Source of the DNA: Panax quinquefolius
Lineage: Eukaryota > Streptophyta > Magnoliopsida > Apiales > Araliaceae
Direction: 5' to 3'
DNA length: 64,000 nt
Assembly (NCBI GenBank): GCA_020205615.1
Contig: CM035168.1
Coordinates: 122,845,573-122,909,572 of the forward strand
The translations under genes and the position numbers were made by a program. Positions 1-10,246 of the stretch are shown in pieces. Under the pieces are notes generated by a model. The model saw only the letters and a list, made by a program, of their open reading frames with translations. It was not told where the DNA came from and made no database searches. Position 1 is the stretch's first letter. The number at the start of each line of letters is the position of its first letter.

Positions 1-176
1 CCACGACCAAACGAATATTCCCACAACAAAATGAATATTTTATAACCACTTGCTTATTTTGAAATATTTATGTATTTAACCCTTAACTATCCACATTAAT
101 CAAATCAACCCTTACTATTTCAAAATAATAAATAAAGGAAATTCCTTTTTATTTAAAAAAATTTGAGGGTCTTATG
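1..176 (-). repeat. Partial LTR (family A), 5' end, reverse orientation
   Basis: Read on the minus strand, this stretch matches the first ~180 bases of the LTR that begins at 3898, including the run around the palindrome GGAATTCC and the AAATATTTC tract. The LTR start lies near 176, where the plus strand reads GGGTCTTATG against the expected GGGTCTTACA. The copy runs off the left edge of the window, so its length and any partner LTR are unknown. Confidence 0.8.
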
Positions 177-1309
177 ATTAAATTAAATACACTTAACATA
201 TTATTATGATTATGCCATTAACTTCTTAAATAATTATTCTTCCTTTTTATGGTGTGACCCTTTAGGTTCTCCATATTAAACCTATTGTGAATAAATTAAT
301 TAGAACAATTCTAATATTATTTAAATAAATAAATTAAATAATTAATTTATTTAAATAAATAAATTAAATAATTTATTTATTTAAATAAATAATATTTATT
401 CTACAATAGGGATAAGCCTTCCTAGCGATTAACGACTTTTCAGATAATATAAATTTTAACATTAATCATAAAAGAACCTTTGAGTAAATAGTTACTGTAC
501 AATTCAATCCTTCCACCATACAATGTCCCAATTAAATATAAGACATGAAATTACTGTCAAGTCTTATTTTATTTAACTATATGTATTTCGACTCTTAAAT
601 GCATAACTCCAAATAATGCAAATTAGAAACTCCTTTCTAATTTCATTATGCCTTGGCCAAGAACTACTGGGTTGTCATTTATCGAATCACATAGGACATT
701 TCTCTTCTTTTACTAGAAGTGGTAGATTCTTTATTGATCATACATTATCTCCATGTACAACTTATTATACCCAAGCATACCCTTTGATATACCCTAAGGG
801 TTTTAAGGAATAAGTCAAAGTATAACTCATCATACACAAGATACTATGATGATCTCAAGTCCAAGGATCACGTGTACTACTATCACTACAGAATTCCTAT
901 CGACATGCAAGTAAAACTCCATTAGAATTCCTTAATGAGCCAACGCTCAATGAACTTATTCTCTAATAAGCACCTACATACTTGCTTTAGTGTCTCCACA
1001 CAAATGATCGTGAGATCAATCATCCTCACCCAATGAAAGAAGCAACGTATGTACTCAATCTATCCGGATTCACTAATCCCCAATTTAGTAATCCAACGAT
1101 TGGGAACTATTTTAGTTTTAAACTTTCTAAGAATTTAGATCTCATTAGAATGATCATCGTCATTATTCTAAAAGCATTGCTTAAAACTATGGGTTTATCA
1201 CATATTATAAAACAGCATCATGTAGATAATTAAAAGCTTTTAATAAATTAATATTTTTTATTAATAAATGAATAAGATTGTTATAAAGTATATGCTTTAT
1301 GATCAAACA
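177..1309. other. Unclassified repeat-like DNA without a recognisable gene
   Basis: No coding region is convincing here. The segment at about 325-400 is a low-complexity run of AAATAAATAAATT units in both orientations, so it can fold on itself. The remainder (about 480-1230) is A/T-rich and lies between two reverse-strand gypsy LTR pieces, so it may be the body of a further degraded retroelement. The short ORFs at 616-813 and 1033-1233 show no family signature. Confidence 0.4.
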
Positions 1310-3731
1310 TGATTGGCCTGTGTGCATACTACTTTCAACTCCGTTCCCTGACTAGTCCTTGCTACGTTCTCATTTCCTGAAGAGAACAATGAAAGTAAAA
1401 AGGTGAGCTCAACTAGCCTAGTAAGAAATATTATGACTAAGATAATACATAATAAATTATCGTTAGCCTTCAACAGTGTTAAACTGATACAATATAACAA
1501 ACATCAAGTTTAATTACAGCGGAATAAGCAATCCATTAAAAGAGTCAAGTAGAGAATAAAATTTACTATCTTTTATGATTTAAAAGGTTTTTCATCACTT
1601 TTATCGTTGGGACTCAAATTTTAATAAATAATCCACATCATCCCCGCAAGACTACTACCAAGGATATTCATTAGTATCACAACCACAAATTATCCATGTA
1701 CTACGGGCCAAGGATATTCGTGTATTCATCAATGGTCATGATCATGCCAACAATCTGCCCATCAATGCACTACACGGGTAAATGAAGACTTTTACCACAT
1801 CATTTGTAACATTATTATTCATGATTATACCGATTAATCCATGGTCATAATCATACCAAGTTCATCTATGCACCATGTGCCACGATGATGACTTTCAACA
1901 TAATATAAACATGAGAATGATGACAATGATATAAGAATTCAATAAAAGCAGTTCAAGAATTAATTTATCCAGAACTAATAACGCCCAAATTGTCAACATG
2001 ATACTTTTTTGTAGAGTAAAAGTCAAGAATGCTCGTAAGAATATTTCCATAAAAGATACTTGATGAAGCCGCAAATATCAAGGATATTGCACTAATTTCA
2101 TGGAGTATAAGTCAAAACTTTAACCAACCGAGTATAATAAAGAATGGAATAACAAAAGAAATCACCATGCATGCAATAGACGCATGCATGTGTTATTCCA
2201 ATGTAATAATAAATAACTAAACCAGTCATGCGTAAACACACGTATATGATATTCCAATGAATAATAAATAACGGAACCAAAGTCACGCCAAATTGCACCG
2301 GCTGTGATGTTCCAAATGTAATAATAAAAATCGGAACCAGTCGTGCGTAAACGCACGCATGTGATGTTCCAATAGAATAATAAAGAATGGAATAATGTAA
2401 AAATTTCACCATATTTGCAGATTGATGATAGACAAAAGTTATTCCAACATAATGATAAAGAATGGAATAATGTAAGAATTTCACCAAGTATAGGGTAGAT
2501 CACAGATACATGTTATTCCAATAGGAAAAAATGGAATAATGTAAGTTCTCTTCATGAATACGAAAGAAATAATACCCTTACCTTGTAACAACTAGATATA
2601 GGAGTAGTGAAGAAGAAGCGTATACTTTTCGCCTTTCTTTCTATAGTTTCTCTCTCAGAGTTTCAAAGTGAATTCGTAAGAAATAATGAAGGAATGAGCT
2701 TCTATTTATAGGAGAATGAACTGAATACTAACTAATTCCTGAACGGTCCAAATTGATTTACTTTTAAACGGACGGCCCATATTGGTTTACTATAAAATAT
2801 TCTAATAAAACAAAATCTTTTAAATAAAATATAATATATTTTATTTATAATCTAATAAAACGAATAACTTTATAAAAGTATTCTGTTTTATATAAAAAGA
2901 TTTTACTATGCAAAATACTATGCAGGCACTATGCAAACACTATGCATAATAAAATATAATATATTATATTTATAGTCTAATAAAACGAATAACTTTATAA
3001 AAGTATTATGTTTTATATAAAAAGCTTTTCTGTTTTATTACATTAATAATACTAATAAAACAAAACTTCATCATCATTATTATAATTCACACTATTAATC
3101 GACCAGGTCATTCCCATGAAAGATGAGTCTTTCCAATAAGGATTTCTCCCTATTGGCGCGCAATTAGGTGACCAAACCTCTCCTTGGCAGAACTTCTAGA
3201 CATCGTTAATATTGCAAATAATAATATTAAAAACTTCGTCGTCTCAATTATTGATTTAATAATATATATAAAATATCGACAATAATTGAATTAATTAACG
3301 TGAGATACTATGCAACAATTATTGAAGCAATAATTGAACAAAATTGAGTGACTTCTCACGTAAGATCAATAATCAATACCGGTAGTGCTACTACGCAACC
3401 ACGCCAGTATTCATGTACTTTTTAACAAGGGTGTTTCAACAGCTTAATGATAAAACTTCCGTCGTTATTTTCATAAAATATTTTGTCATTTTCTTAATCC
3501 AAACAATAATTACATTGTGGGGTCCACCAATGATTTTCTTGTTGCATTTAATATTCCCTCGTTAAAACGAATATTCTCCGACCAATCGAATATTATATAA
3601 CAACTTGCGTACTTTGTAAAATTTATAACTATTACCCACAACTATAACATTATATCAAATTCATTCCATAATATTCAAAAAATGATAATTATAGAAAATT
3701 AAACTTTATTCATAAAAGTTGGGGTCTTACA
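1310..3731 (-). repeat. LTR of family B, reverse orientation, truncated at its 3' end
   Basis: The minus strand follows the solo LTR at 13538-15986 from its start (plus strand GGGGTCTTACA ending at 3731) through the promoter, the iterated TTATTCCATTCTTTATTATTC units (about 2130-2540) and the GGGCTAGTTGAGCTCACC block (about 1400-1420). The conserved terminal block of this family, including GGGGGCGTCACA, is missing; similarity fades near 1310. A TATAAATA promoter core on the minus strand is at 2703-2710. No matching second LTR is adjacent, so this is a solo or truncated copy. Confidence 0.8.
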
Positions 3732-3897
3732 ACGGGACTTGGGAGGAGGTAGCATGCATTTTATTACTCAGACACTAGAATTTAAAACCTCCATTGTTAA
3801 CCTGTGTTCGGCCTGTACTAATTTTCACACCGGAGCTATTCCCCGACGGCTCAAGCCGTCAAACTTTTGGTGCTGACTTATTTTTTGTGCAGGGTTA
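3732..3897. other. Short target segment between two gypsy insertions
   Basis: This 166-base unique-looking segment ends in the GGTTA target duplicate of the next element and continues after that element at 13029. It contains a perfect short palindrome at 3845-3860 (arms GACGGCT and AGCCGTC around CA). No gene is recognised. Confidence 0.4.
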
Positions 3898-5157
3898 TGT
3901 AAGACCTCGAAATTTTTTAAATAAAAAGGAATTTCCTTTATTTATTATTTTGAAATAGTAAGGGTTGATTTGATTAATGTGGATAGTTAAGGGTTAAATA
4001 CGCAAATATTTCAAAATAAGCAAGTGGTTATAAAATATTCATTTTTGTTTGGGAATATTCGTTTGGTCGTGGAATATTCAGATCGTCGAGAATATTCGTT
4101 TTGGTCGTGGAATATTCAGATCGTTTGGGAATATTCGCATAACGACGCAAATGCAAACCATGTGGGCCCCATAACGGAAAGCGATTGGATGAGGAAAACG
4201 ATAAAGTTTGGGTGGTAATAAATAATTCTGGCGTAGTTGTTACCGTTAAGATCGTTGAATACCGGTGGTTAAAATACTGAATACGCTGCGTGGTGCACAA
4301 GAGAATATTACCTGAGATGCACAAAGATTGTTGAATTATTGATCCTTACGTAAGAAGGCACTACTCAATAATTTTCACAGTAGTTTATCGCTCAATATTT
4401 TATTTTATCGATTCAATAATTGTTGCGTTGATATTTTATATTATTATTGTTTCAATAATTGTCATCGCACAAGATTTCCCATTATCGATCAATAATTCAT
4501 ATTATTTGAATAATATTATTAGATAACATTATTGGCAATGTCTAGAAAGTTCTTTCTAAGGAGAGGTTTAGTCACCTAATGCGCGCCAAGAAGTGAGAGA
4601 TCCTTATCGAAAGCCCCTCTTCCCGGGAACAACTCATTGTCATAAATGTGATTCTCGTAATATTATTTGTGAATAATTAATTATTGATTCATATGATAAG
4701 GAAATATTTATTTTATATGAATATAAATGATGGATTTATTTATGTGGTTATTAATGAAGGAATTAATCTTTGAGATGTTTTATTTGTATTTTATTCTGAT
4801 TGGAGGTATTAAAAGATCAAAAATCTGTTATTATGCCTTTATTGTGTGAGTTATAATATTTAATCCCGACCGTTGATCGTTGTAATTTTTGGATATGTTA
4901 TACATATATAAGTTGAGTATATGTCCACAAATTTTGAACCGTTAAAATGCACTAATGATTTGTTGTGAATTTTAAGAGGTGTCTGATTCTTAAATTAGGT
5001 TTATAATTGATTTTGGTGGAAAATTTAGAATTGAGTGGGCCCCACTTGTGGTTGGTGAAGAAATGTGCTGAATTTTATTTCAAATGTGGTGGGTGGCAAT
5101 AGTAGTGTAAAGCCATCGTGTAGCAGTCAAGTCTCGCTTTTACGGCTAACATTTTCC

Positions 5158-5165
5158 TATAAATA
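5158..5165 (+). promoter_or_regulatory. TATA box of the 5' LTR
   Basis: A consensus TATAAATA follows TTTTCC inside the LTR and is exactly repeated in the 3' LTR at 11517-11524. The same octamer sits at the equivalent place in the family B/C LTRs (14339-14346, 21595-21602, and on the minus strand at 2703-2710). It is the probable U3 promoter, with transcription starting some 30 bases downstream. Confidence 0.7.
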
Positions 5166-5439
5166 GAGGGCTAAGTTAGAATTGAAAATCACACCGTAAA
5201 CAAAGTTTTCTCTTTCTCTCTATATTATCGAGCGTATTTTGTGAGTATTTAGATACTTTGAGAGTTGTTGTTCAAAGATAAGTTTCATTCAAAGATCACT
5301 TCCGACCTTTCCTTCCAAGCATCGATTCTTTCGAGGTAAGGGATATTATTTTTTTTTGTAATGATATTATTTCTTCAATATCATTACTTTGAAATGTCGA
5401 TCCGAAGTTTTTATCAAATTTGGAACTTTTTTATGTCGG

Positions 5440-5575
5440 GTTACTATTCATGAGTTACTATTCACGAAAGTTACTATTCATGAGTTACTATTCACGAAGT
5501 TACTATTCACGAGTTACTATTCATGAAGTTCTTATTCACGAAGTTTTTATTCACGAAGTACTATTCTATGAAGCG
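5440..5575 (+). repeat. Tandem array of ~14-15-base units inside LTR A
   Basis: The unit GTTACTATTCA(C/T)GA is repeated about nine times downstream of the LTR promoter, with small variations. An equivalent array is in the 3' LTR at about 11800-11930, with a different number and order of variants. It lies in the presumed R/U5 leader. Confidence 0.75.
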
Positions 5576-6667
5576 TGAAAATGTTTTTTTTGTGGAATTT
5601 CTATCTTTTGGTGTCTGGAATTACTATTCACGATATCAAGACTATTCACGATACTCGGCACTATTCATCGAAAAATAAAATTTCTTCTTTTCGTCCAAAA
5701 TATCTATTTTGGATACTAGCTTTGATGAGATCCATGTTTTGATCATTCTTGAATTTTACACCACTATGATTATTTTTGAGGTATTGTTGGACATGGATAA
5801 AACAAAGTACTAATCCTTAATCCTTAATCCTTGTCATTTTGTTTCATTGGATTCGCTTTTTAAAAAATATTTTCATCATCCTCGCCTTAAATGATGATAT
5901 TATTGAATATCTTTGGCTCAGTAAAAAGATGAATGATTTCAAGAATATCTTTGGCCCAGAAAGGCAAAGATGAAGATGTGTTTAAATGAACATGACCGAT
6001 CGATGAATATCTTTGGCCTTTAGTGCAAAGATGAACAGTGTTGAGATGAACATGACCGATTGATGAATATCTTTGGCCCAGTAGTGCAAAGAAAGATGAA
6101 TATTTGATTTGAGATGAATATTGATTGATGTTACAGGATAAAATATTGATGATGGATCGTTAAATTCATAGATTATAGTAGATTTCATTCTCTACGTAAC
6201 TCTTCTATGAATTATTATTTTCATTGCTAATATTGATCTCAAACTTGTCATTCTGTCAGATTCTATCGATTTTTCCTCGTTGGAGACTAACGATAATTTG
6301 TTGTATATTATCTTAGTCATAACATTCTTTACTCGGGCTAGTTGAGCTCACCCTTTTCCTTGTTGTTCCATTTTCTTCGTGGAGGCGAGAATGTAGAGTA
6401 GTACTAGCCTGGGTATGGAATGAAGGTTCTAGAGAGAGTTGTTTAGTAGTCCTCACCATTTTGTAAAATAATGTATCAATAATTATGATGGGGATTTATT
6501 TGATTGTGGATATTGTCTGAAGACAATATTATATTTAAACTCACAAAGATATATTGTCGTATTTCACATGACATTTGTATTATTGAAGTTGTAGTTTGTT
6601 TCTTGTACCATGTATTTGGCGACTCAAAATGGGTGTCAGTGTATACCTATTTTGGGGGCGCCATGAT

Positions 6668-6679
6668 TGGTATCGTAGC
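6668..6679 (+). other. Primer-binding site (initiator Met-tRNA type)
   Basis: TGGTATCGTAGC lies five bases inside the 5' LTR. The complement of the plant initiator tRNA-Met 3' end gives TGGTATCAGAGC, so 10 of 12 bases agree and the two mismatches fall in the CAG. The position is correct for minus-strand priming. Confidence 0.75.
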
Positions 6680-6859
6680 TTAGGATATGATCTCCGCGCG
6701 AGATCTGGGAATAAAACTAGAGGGAGAGACGAGTAAATCCTTCGCTAGTGTGTCCTACCTAAGCTTATTTGTTGGTTGGTCATATTATAGGGGTATTATG
6801 TGATTTGTTAATTTATTTAATTAACCCTTGTTTTATGATAGTTTTTTAGAACGGGTCAT

Positions 6860-7550
6860 TTGGTAACGTTAACAATGGAGTGAATGAGATCGTGGAGACA
6901 CCTCTAATCGCCAACCGTGATAATGTGATGTCAAAGAAGAAGGAATTAGAGATATCCATGTGGTGAGTGAAGAATTGATAGTCAGACCCGAGATAATCGC
7001 AGAGGTAACAAATGAGAGTGAGGAAGAAGAGGAAGAAGAGGTACCAAGAGAGTTTATTAGAGGTATTTTATGATCGAAATATAGAATTGCAAAATCGTAT
7101 TCATGAGTTAGAAGAAGCAAAGCTAAAGAATTGCAGCATCGTGGAGCAAAAGGATGCAACGATTCAAGTCAGGTTACCCGATACTGATGTCGAATGAAGC
7201 ACTCTTCGCGAGAGTATAAGATGATAAAGTCGAATCTGAAGTGAAAGAAGAAATAATCGAACGAGTGAGAATGAGTGATGATGGGTAAAAGTCGCACGAC
7301 GCGTTGATATTATGGAAAGAGATGTCCAATCTAAAAAGAGAAGATTTAACGATGACGGAAGACGTTTCAAAAGAACATCAGCACCATCAACAAATTCTAG
7401 GGAAGAGAACGATCGCCGATTAGATGCTACAGATGTGGAGAGGAGGGACATATAAGGTCAAACTGTTTCAAAGCCTTCCAAGGTATGCTATAATTATGGA
7501 AAAGAAGGACATATCGCCGAGATTGTACGATATCGAAACCAAACCCAGCA
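6860..7550 (+). pseudogene. gag remnant with CCHC zinc knuckles
   Basis: Frames are interrupted, but an intact nucleocapsid-type knuckle C-x2-C-x4-H-x4-C is encoded at 7425-7466. A second, damaged copy follows at about 7481-7530 with its second cysteine changed to tyrosine. The segment upstream is charged and rich in Glu, Arg and Lys. This is the nucleic-acid-binding end of gag, which packages the element RNA; the N-terminal part of gag is largely absent. The order relative to the primer site and the protease fits a gypsy polyprotein. Confidence 0.65.
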
Positions 7551-7599
7551 GTGAATGGTGACTCAAAAAGGATGTCCCGTAAAAGTCAAAGTCAACGGT

Positions 7600-8320
7600 T
7601 CTTGGAAGAAGCGTTTGTCGTGACCGGTCAAAATGCGAGGAACCCGAACGGTTAAGACGGTTAGTTAATTATAAATTTCGCGAAGTTTATACTTTACTAG
7701 ATACCGTTCTACCCATTCTTTTTATCTCTTCTTAAGGCCAACGCTTGAACTTGACTACGGAGAAATTAGACTTTGACCTATTTATGGAGAATCCGTTAGA
7801 GAAACTTTCATTACATCGTTGTTTAGAAATCTTGTTTGATTCAGTTGGCACTATCACATTACCGTTAACCTTATTTCTATAGAGATATTTGCTTTTGATG
7901 TGATTTTAAGGTTAACTACTCATCACGCCAAATTGATTGCTTTTTGTAAGGTTGTTAGTTTTCATATTCCTAAGCAACCCGTTATTCAATTCAAGCAATC
8001 AAACCATTGTAATCAAACATTTTCATATCAAGCCATGAAGTCATTCGCTTATTACGGATGTCAAGTTTTCTTAGTCCATGTTATGGATTTGAATAAAGAC
8101 ACGCCGATTTGAATAATATTCTTGTTGTTATTGATTTTTCCCGACGTATTTTTCAAGAATTTTCGCTTACTCCCAAAGCTCTCGATATTAAATTTTGTAT
8201 CGAATTTGAACCCTAAGACAAAACTCATTTCTAAAATCTCACATCGAATGGCTCCTATTGAACTTCGTGAGTTAAAATTCAACTATGTAATTTGGTACCG
8301 AGCCTTTATCTTGTGACTTC
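7600..8320 (+). pseudogene. Protease and start of reverse transcriptase, broken
   Basis: The frame at about 7686-7735 reads a Leu-Leu-Asp-Thr then a hydrophobic stretch typical of the retroviral aspartic protease. The glycine of Asp-Thr-Gly is lost because the DNA reads GATACCGTTCT where a GG is expected. At about 7885-7990 the post-protease region is visible, and 8115-8290 carries the linker that precedes reverse transcriptase (DFPDVF-like and RMAPIELREL-like segments). Several stops and frame changes intervene, and the catalytic reverse-transcriptase core is not present. Confidence 0.65.
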
Positions 8321-8460
8321 CTTTGTGGAATGCACGAAGCCGCACTCTCGTAAGGGACGCCATATTCGTGTGATAAGTAAATCGATAGGTGTCATTGTGA
8401 CGTCATATCCAAGGTTGGGATATGAGTCACGATTGAGAACAACCTAAGTCAAGAATCGAA

Positions 8461-8733
8461 ATGCGTAGTTTTTCAGGCTTAGTTGGTTATTATCTGAGAT
8501 TCGTTGAAGGATATTCTCGAATCGCTATTTCATTATCGCAATTGACTCGTAGAGATACAAAATTGAATGGAGCAAGGAATGTGGGAAGAGCTTCAAGAAC
8601 TCAAGAGGAGACTCATTTCAAAGACATGTTCACCATGCCATCCCGAAAAGCGAACGCGGTAGCCGACGTGTTGAGTAGAAGATCGAGATATAAAGATGAA
8701 AGTACGATATTGTCAAAGACTAATTTCAGATAA
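8461..8733 (+). pseudogene. End of reverse transcriptase / RNase H fragment
   Basis: The encoded peptide starts with the MRSFSGLVGYYLRFVEGYSR segment, which corresponds to the thumb/connection of gypsy reverse transcriptase (the FLGL-x-GYYRRF region). It jumps at about 8610-8680 to the end of RNase H (SRKANAVADVLSRRS). The segment between is missing, so an internal deletion joins the two. Nothing of the polymerase active site remains. Confidence 0.7.
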
Positions 8734-8839
8734 TTTACAAATAATAGAGATGGAGATGAAAACTCTAGGTACCAACGTGATGATATACGAGTATAATCGA
8801 CTTTAGTTAAAGTCGCTTCAAGCCACCGAATCCCGTGAG

Positions 8840-9600
8840 TCGATGCGTATGAAGAGGAAAGTACAAGAAGGAGCTATTCCTAAGCTTAGAATTGATGAAG
8901 AAGGAATACTTGAGTCCACTCTAGACTTTGTGTTCCTAACGACTCGATTTGAAGTACAAGATTATGATGGAGGCACACACACGCCATTTGCAATCCATCC
9001 TCGAAGTACTAAAATGTATCGTGATCTTCGACATACATTTTGGTGGAACAATACGAAAGAGAGATTACAAAGTTTATCTCGATGTGTTTAACTTGCCAAC
9101 ATGGTAAAGGCGGAGCATCTTGTACCTAAGGGTCCATTGCAACCACTTGAGATTCCGGAATGGAAGTGGAACCCATTACTATGGATTTCGTTACGGGTAT
9201 TCCTTACGGTTTCTCAAGGCATCAATGCTATTTGGGTTATTGTTGATAGATTAACCAAGTCTGCTCATTTCTTGCCGATACGGGAGACTTATTCACTTGA
9301 ACGTCTTGCTAGTATGTACGTAAATGAGATTGTGAGGTTACATGGCATGCCTGTATCCATAGTTTCGGATCGTGACCCAAGATTCACTTCAAGATTTTGG
9401 GTTAACTTGCAAAAAAAAAAAAGCTATGGGCACGGATTTGCGATTTAGTTTGGCTTACCATCCTCAAACGGATGGGCAATCAGAAAGGACTACTCAAACT
9501 CTTGAAGATATATTAAAACTCGTGGTCCTAGATTTCAAAGGAAGTTGGGATAAGTACTTGCCATGGTGGAATTCTCATACAACAATAGTTATTAAACAAA
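8840..9600 (+). pseudogene. Integrase of the Tekay-like element (broken frames)
   Basis: The zinc-binding N-terminal domain is seen around 8990-9100 (HPRSTKMYRDLRH then a cysteine pair that is interrupted by a stop). The catalytic core follows in two frames joined across a poly-A run at 9410-9422. Conserved core residues are visible: an aspartate near 9185, the SDRDPRFTS segment at about 9367-9393 and the GQSERTTQT segment near 9474-9500, which supply the D,D,E triad. Integrase inserts the cDNA copy into the host chromosome. Several breaks coincide with places where related elements have CAG or CTG, so part of the damage may be sequencing error. Confidence 0.8.
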
Positions 9601-9719
9601 TATAGGCATGGTTCCATTCAAGCATTATATGGACAAAAATGTCGTCTCCAATATGTTGGGATGAGGTGGGTGAAGCAACATTGTTGGGACCCGAAAGTTA
9701 AGTACGTATGACTAATGAT

Positions 9720-10230
9720 TCGACAACGATACAAATGGCACAAGATCGACAAAAGAGTTACGCGGATCTTCATCGAAAGGATGTGGAATTTAATGTAGGG
9801 GATCATGTATTGTCATGAGGGAGTTACAAGATTTGGGAAGAGAGGAAAGCTCAAATCCACGATTTATGGTCCATTTCAAATTCTCGACCGAGTAGAAATG
9901 TAGCCTATAGACTTACAAGTTACCTCCAAGTATGTCTCGTGTTCATAATGTGATTCACATATCTGTACTTCAGAATATGTGAAAGACCCGAACCACGTTA
10001 TTGAGTTAGAACCCGGACGAGATAGCCAAGACTTAACGTATGAGGAGGTACTGTCAAGATCTTGGATAGGAAGGAGCATGTCCCACGCCAAGAAAGGTCA
10101 TACCACAAGTTAAAGTTTTGTGGAGGAATCATGCTATAGAGGAAATGACCGGGAATTGGAAACGGAAATGAAAGCGAGGTATCCTCACCTTTTCAAACAC
10201 CAAGACGTACGCCAATTTCGAGGACGAAAT
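9720..10230 (+). pseudogene. C-terminal tail of pol with chromodomain-like segment
   Basis: Fragments of the integrase C-terminal GPY/F region are visible (QMAQDRQKSYADLHRKD near 9734-9785, and HNVIHIS with KYVKDP near 9945-9990). They are followed by a VLWRNHAIEE-type segment near 10115-10145, which is how the chromodomain of chromoviruses typically continues. Such a domain would guide insertion into heterochromatin. The open frame is lost in several places. Confidence 0.6.
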
Positions 10231-10235
10231 TTCAT

Positions 10236-10246
10236 AAGGAGGGAGG
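10236..10246 (+). other. Polypurine tract
   Basis: AAGGAGGGAGG lies directly before the 3' LTR, the standard position for priming plus-strand DNA synthesis. Confidence 0.85.

Larger units (their letters stand above)
3898..6663 (+). repeat. 5' LTR of the Tekay-like element
   Basis: It starts with TGTAAGACC and ends near GGGGGCGCCA, and pairs along its length with 10247-13028. Recognisable parts are GGAATATTC repeats (about 4050-4140), a TATAAATA promoter, a GTTACTATTCACGA array (about 5440-5570), four to five degenerate GAATATCTTTGGCC units (about 5905-6095) and the terminal block GTACCATGTATTTGGCGACT near 6607. The exact last base is uncertain by 2-3 positions, because the other copy reads GGCGTCACA here. 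Confidence 0.9.

Noticed and set aside
2098..2503. Minus-strand ORFs of 113 and 129 codons
   Set aside because: They are translations of the tandem array inside LTR B; the repeated peptides follow the DNA repeats.
5440..5575. Regularly repeated short units resembling a CRISPR array
   Set aside because: The units are contiguous, without unique spacers, occur in both LTRs and lie in a plant retrotransposon.
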